Shown here one piece after another: positions 4,407 to 6,939 of a stretch of 6,939 nucleotides of DNA. The stretch's first letter is position 1, and the number at the start of each line of letters is the position of its first letter. Both the position numbers and the translations under genes were made by a program. This DNA comes from DASYUM01 sp036001225 (lineage in GTDB: Bacteria; Methylomirabilota; Methylomirabilia; Rokubacteriales; DASRDR01): NCBI GenBank assembly GCA_036001225.1, contig DASYUM010000048.1:1-6939 (forward strand), written 5' to 3'. The notes under the pieces were generated by a model, which worked only from the letters and a program-made list of their open reading frames with translations, was not told the origin of the DNA and ran no database searches.

Positions 4407-6518
4407 TTAGATCGAGCCGGCCGAGACCGCCGCCCGGTCGAAGCGCGCCTCGGCGGGGTCGGCCCGGCCGATCTCGACCATCGTCGAGTGAAAGGCCGGC
4501 CCGCCGCCGAGGTCGGCGACCTTGTCGGAGGTGAGGACGTTCACGCCACGCCCGCCGGGCATGAACTTGTGCCACCAGACCCCCTCGATCACCACCTGCC
4601 CCGGCGGCGTGTCCTCGGACAGGACCGCGGTGAAAAGCGCGCGACCGCGGTCGTTCCGGACGGCGACCAGGTCGCCCGGCACGATGCCGCGCCGCGCCGC
4701 GTCGTCCGGGTGCACGGTCACGACCGCGCCCCCCTGACGTTTGCGAAGCAGCGCCGACTGGCTGAAGGAGGAGTTGAGGAAGAAGCGGTTCGGCGGAACG
4801 TGGCAGCGGAGCGGCCAGCGGGCGCCGATCGCGGCATCCTCGGCGCTCTCGGCCAGCGGCACGTAGACGGGGAGCGCGGGCAGCCCGGCCCGGGCCAGCG
4901 ATTCCGAGTAGAACTCGACCTTGCCGGAGGGCGTCGGCGCCCCATCGGCGAAGGGCAGATACGGGCGGGGCACGCTGATCCGGACCGAGTGCTCCGTGCG
5001 CAGCCGCTCGTACGTGATGCCGGCCGCCGGGGCCCCGCTCGCGGCCAGGAATTCGTCGATCAGCTCGGGCGCGGGCTTGGCGTAATGGCCGCGGTCCCGG
5101 ACGCCGAGGGCGCGCCCCAGCAGCCCGCAGACCTCCCAGTTCGACTTGGCCTCCCCCAGCGGCGCCAGCACCGGCTCGGCCAGCTGGAGGTAGAGGTGGC
5201 CGAACGAGCGGTAGAGGTCGGTGTGCTCCAGGCTGGTCGTGGCCGGGAGCAGGATATCCGCGTAGTCCGCGGTATCGGTCTGCATCTGCTCGTGGACCAC
5301 GGTGAAGAGGTCCTCGCGGGCCAGCCCCTGGAGAACCCGCTCGGCCTGGGGACACACCGCGGCCGGGTTCGAGTTGTAGACGTAGAGCGCCTTCACCGGC
5401 GGCGCAAGCTCGGGGTCGGTCAGGGCCCGCCCGAGGTGGATCATGTTGATCGTCCGCGGCGGGGGATCCGGCAGGAGGTCCCGCCGCTCGAGCACGGTGT
5501 CGCCGGGCCCGAAGGCGCCCGAGCTGCCGAGGAGGGCACCGCCGGCCGGGTGCGCGTACGCTCCGGTCAGGGCCGGCAGGCAGGCGAGCGCCCGGCATGT
5601 CATGCCGCCGTTCTCGTGCCGCGAGAGGCCGATGCCGGCCCGGATGAACGTGGCCGGGGTGCTTCCGTAGCGGCGGGCCAACCGGAGGATGGCCTCCACC
5701 GGCAGCCCGGTGATCTCGGCCACGCGGGCCGGCGGATAGGCGCGGACGTGCTCGCGAAGCGCCGCGAATCCGGTGGTGGCGCGGGCGATGTAGGCGTGGT
5801 CGACGCGATCCTCGCCGACCAGGACGTGCATGAGTCCGAGGGCGAGCGCTCCATCGGTCCCCGACCGGATCATGAGGTGTTCGTCGGCCTGCTTGGCCGT
5901 CCGCGTCCGGTAGGGGTCGATGCAGACCACGTAGGCCCCGCGCGCCTTGGCGTGCTTGACGAGCGTCATCACGTTGATGTGGGTGTAGGCCGCATTGATG
6001 CCCCACAGGATCACCAGGTCGGCCCCCACCATCTGCTCGGCATCGTTCCCGGCGACGATGCCCACCGTCGCCTTCCAGCCGGCGTAGGCCGTCGAGACGC
6101 AGATGGTGCGGTCGAGCTGGCTCGCGCCGAGAGCGTGGAAGAGCGGGTGGCCGGCGTAGTACTGGATGCGGCCGAGCGTCCCCGCGTAGGAGAAGGGCAG
6201 GACCGCCTCCGGCCCCCACTGGGCGAGGACCCGCGTGAAGCGGTGGGCGATCTCCTCGATCGCCTCGCCCCACGAGATGCGCTCGAACTCACCGGTGCCC
6301 TTGGGGCCGACCCGCCGCATCGGATAGAGGACACGGAGCGGCGAGTAGACGCGCTCGGCGTAATCGTGGACCTTCCCGCAGATCACGCCCTGGGTGAAGG
6401 GGTGGGCGGGGTCCCCCACGACGTCCACCAGACGCCCGTCTTGCACCGTGACCGACAGGCTGCAGGCGGACGGGCAGTCGTGGGGACAGACGGAGAGATG
6501 GGTCTCCAGCTCGGCCAT
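4407..6518 (-). CDS. Molybdopterin oxidoreductase with N-terminal 4Fe-4S site (DMSO reductase superfamily, 703 aa)
   Basis: The N-terminus carries C11-x3-C15-x3-C19-x27-C47 for one [4Fe-4S] cluster, followed by G48-K49, where the Lys usually relays electrons to the pterin. The molybdopterin domains follow (about 55-570), then the C-terminal dinucleotide-binding domain (about 570-690, from LRCHVPPNRFFLNS). C140 in RTICVSTAYAGW sits where formate dehydrogenase H has its Sec140 and nitrate reductases their Cys, so it is the probable Mo/W ligand. It is followed by Val, not the His of formate dehydrogenases, which argues against calling it one. There is no Tat signal, so it acts in the cytoplasm, and no electron-transfer partner is encoded nearby. 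The ATG at 6518 places the cluster motif at the family's usual distance; the open frame extends to 6599 but overlaps the upstream ABC gene. The 8-nt gap to that gene and the weak ribosome site suggest an operon with coupled translation. Substrate unknown. Confidence 0.9.
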   Translation of the reverse strand: MAELETHLSVCPHDCPSACSLSVTVQDGRLVDVVGDPAHPFTQGVICGKVHDYAERVYSPLRVLYPMRRVGPKGTGEFERISWGEAIEEIAHRFTRVLAQWGPEAVLPFSYAGTLGRIQYYAGHPLFHALGASQLDRTICVSTAYAGWKATVGIVAGNDAEQMVGADLVILWGINAAYTHINVMTLVKHAKARGAYVVCIDPYRTRTAKQADEHLMIRSGTDGALALGLMHVLVGEDRVDHAYIARATTGFAALREHVRAYPPARVAEITGLPVEAILRLARRYGSTPATFIRAGIGLSRHENGGMTCRALACLPALTGAYAHPAGGALLGSSGAFGPGDTVLERRDLLPDPPPRTINMIHLGRALTDPELAPPVKALYVYNSNPAAVCPQAERVLQGLAREDLFTVVHEQMQTDTADYADILLPATTSLEHTDLYRSFGHLYLQLAEPVLAPLGEAKSNWEVCGLLGRALGVRDRGHYAKPAPELIDEFLAASGAPAAGITYERLRTEHSVRISVPRPYLPFADGAPTPSGKVEFYSESLARAGLPALPVYVPLAESAEDAAIGARWPLRCHVPPNRFFLNSSFSQSALLRKRQGGAVVTVHPDDAARRGIVPGDLVAVRNDRGRALFTAVLSEDTPPGQVVIEGVWWHKFMPGGRGVNVLTSDKVADLGGGPAFHSTMVEIGRADPAEARFDRAAVSAGSI

Positions 6519-6526
6519 CGCGACGT

Positions 6527-6939
6527 TCAGCCTACCATGGCCCGCTGCCGTTCGGCGGGCCGCGGGCGGTAGAGGTGACAGGCCACCAGACGACCGCACT
6601 CGGGCAGGAGCCGGGGGGCCTCGTCGGCGCAGTGGGCCATGGCGGCCGGGCAGCGCGGATGGAAGGCGCAGCCGGGCGGCGGCGCGAGCGGGCTCGGGAC
6701 CTCACCGGCCAGGATGATGTCCGGCCGCGCCTCGTCCGGGTGGGCCGGCAACGCCGCCGCGAACAGCGCCTGGGTGTAGGGGTGTTTGGCGTCGGTGGCC
6801 ACGCGCTCCGTCTCGCCGAGCTCCACGATCTTCCCCAGGTACATGACGGCGATCGTGTGGCTCATGTGGACGACCGCCGCCAGGTCGTGGGCGATGAAGA
6901 GGTAGGCAAGTCCGAGCCGGGCCTGGAGATCCCGGAGCA
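6527..6939 (-). CDS. Oligopeptide/dipeptide ABC transporter ATP-binding protein, 3' part only
   Basis: Only the last 136 residues lie in the window; the gene continues beyond position 6939. The visible part starts after the Walker B region, with GLAYLFIAHDLAAVVHMSHTIAV holding the switch (H-loop) His, then MYLGKIVELG. Next comes the oligo_HPY C-terminal extension (KHPYTQALFAA...) that marks OppD/OppF/DppD/DppF ATPases. Its Cys pattern (GCAFHPRC, then HC and ACH) is the conserved one of the family, in which an iron-sulfur cluster has been reported for some members. Together with permeases and a binding protein presumably encoded to the right, it would power uptake of peptides, nickel-chelates or similar small solutes at the inner membrane. 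It is followed after 8 nt by the molybdopterin oxidoreductase, so the two are probably co-transcribed. Confidence 0.93.
   Translation of the reverse strand, partial: LRDLQARLGLAYLFIAHDLAAVVHMSHTIAVMYLGKIVELGETERVATDAKHPYTQALFAAALPAHPDEARPDIILAGEVPSPLAPPPGCAFHPRCPAAMAHCADEAPRLLPECGRLVACHLYRPRPAERQRAMVG

Noticed and set aside
4390..6273. 627-codon open frame on the minus strand in another register of the oxidoreductase gene
   Set aside because: Its translation is Arg/Gly/Pro-rich without motifs; the register ending at 4407 carries the real protein.
4488..6572. 694-codon plus-strand open frame opposite the molybdopterin oxidoreductase
   Set aside because: The minus-strand protein has an intact 4Fe-4S motif and full family length; the antisense translation shows no domain and is a GC-driven shadow.
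1..6939. CRISPR array, tRNA, rRNA, insertion sequence or phage features
   Set aside because: I saw no spaced repeats, tRNA-like folds, transposase or terminal inverted repeats; the window is compact single-strand coding DNA.

Overview
The window is very GC-rich, and every gene I can support lies on the minus strand, so transcription runs from position 6939 towards 1. The composition and gene content (peptide ABC transporter, stand-alone molybdopterin oxidoreductase, soluble ECF sigma system) suggest a free-living, high-GC soil or sediment bacterium. Candidatus Rokubacteria/Methylomirabilota would fit, but no marker gene here settles the taxon and this is low-confidence inference.

In transcription order: (1) the 3' end of an oligopeptide/dipeptide ABC transporter ATPase (6939-6527), followed after 8 nt by a 703-residue molybdopterin/4Fe-4S oxidoreductase (6518-4407); (2) a RimK-like ATP-grasp ligase (4315-3233) with its own near-consensus sigma-70 promoter in an AT-rich gap; (3) an alpha/beta hydrolase with the full fluoroacetate-dehalogenase residue signature (3159-2320); (4) an ECF sigma factor (2263-1733) overlapping by 4 nt a 321-residue fusion protein (1736-771); (5) two small single-pass membrane proteins overlapping by TGATG (704-315 and 315-97); (6) a GC-rich 12-bp hairpin near the left edge.

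The most notable part is 3197-97. The protein in the anti-sigma position beside the ECF sigma factor has three parts: an N-terminal zinc anti-sigma (ZAS) motif, a complete O6-alkylguanine-DNA methyltransferase domain, and at its C-terminus a four-cysteine Ada phosphotriester-repair domain. It is an Ada-like sensor whose AraC DNA-binding output appears to be replaced by an anti-sigma domain. A promoter-like motif, TTTCACG-N13-GGKGTC, occurs with identical spacing in front of three transcription units: the hydrolase, the sigma/anti-sigma operon and the small membrane-protein pair. Its TTTCACG half occurs nowhere else in the window on that strand. The simplest model is an autoregulated, alkylation-sensing ECF regulon in which alkyl transfer to the fusion protein releases the sigma factor, which then drives DNA repair, a hydrolase that could destroy alkylating halo-compounds or epoxides, and two membrane proteins. 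The domains and motif spacing are visible in the sequence; the signalling mechanism and substrate are inference.
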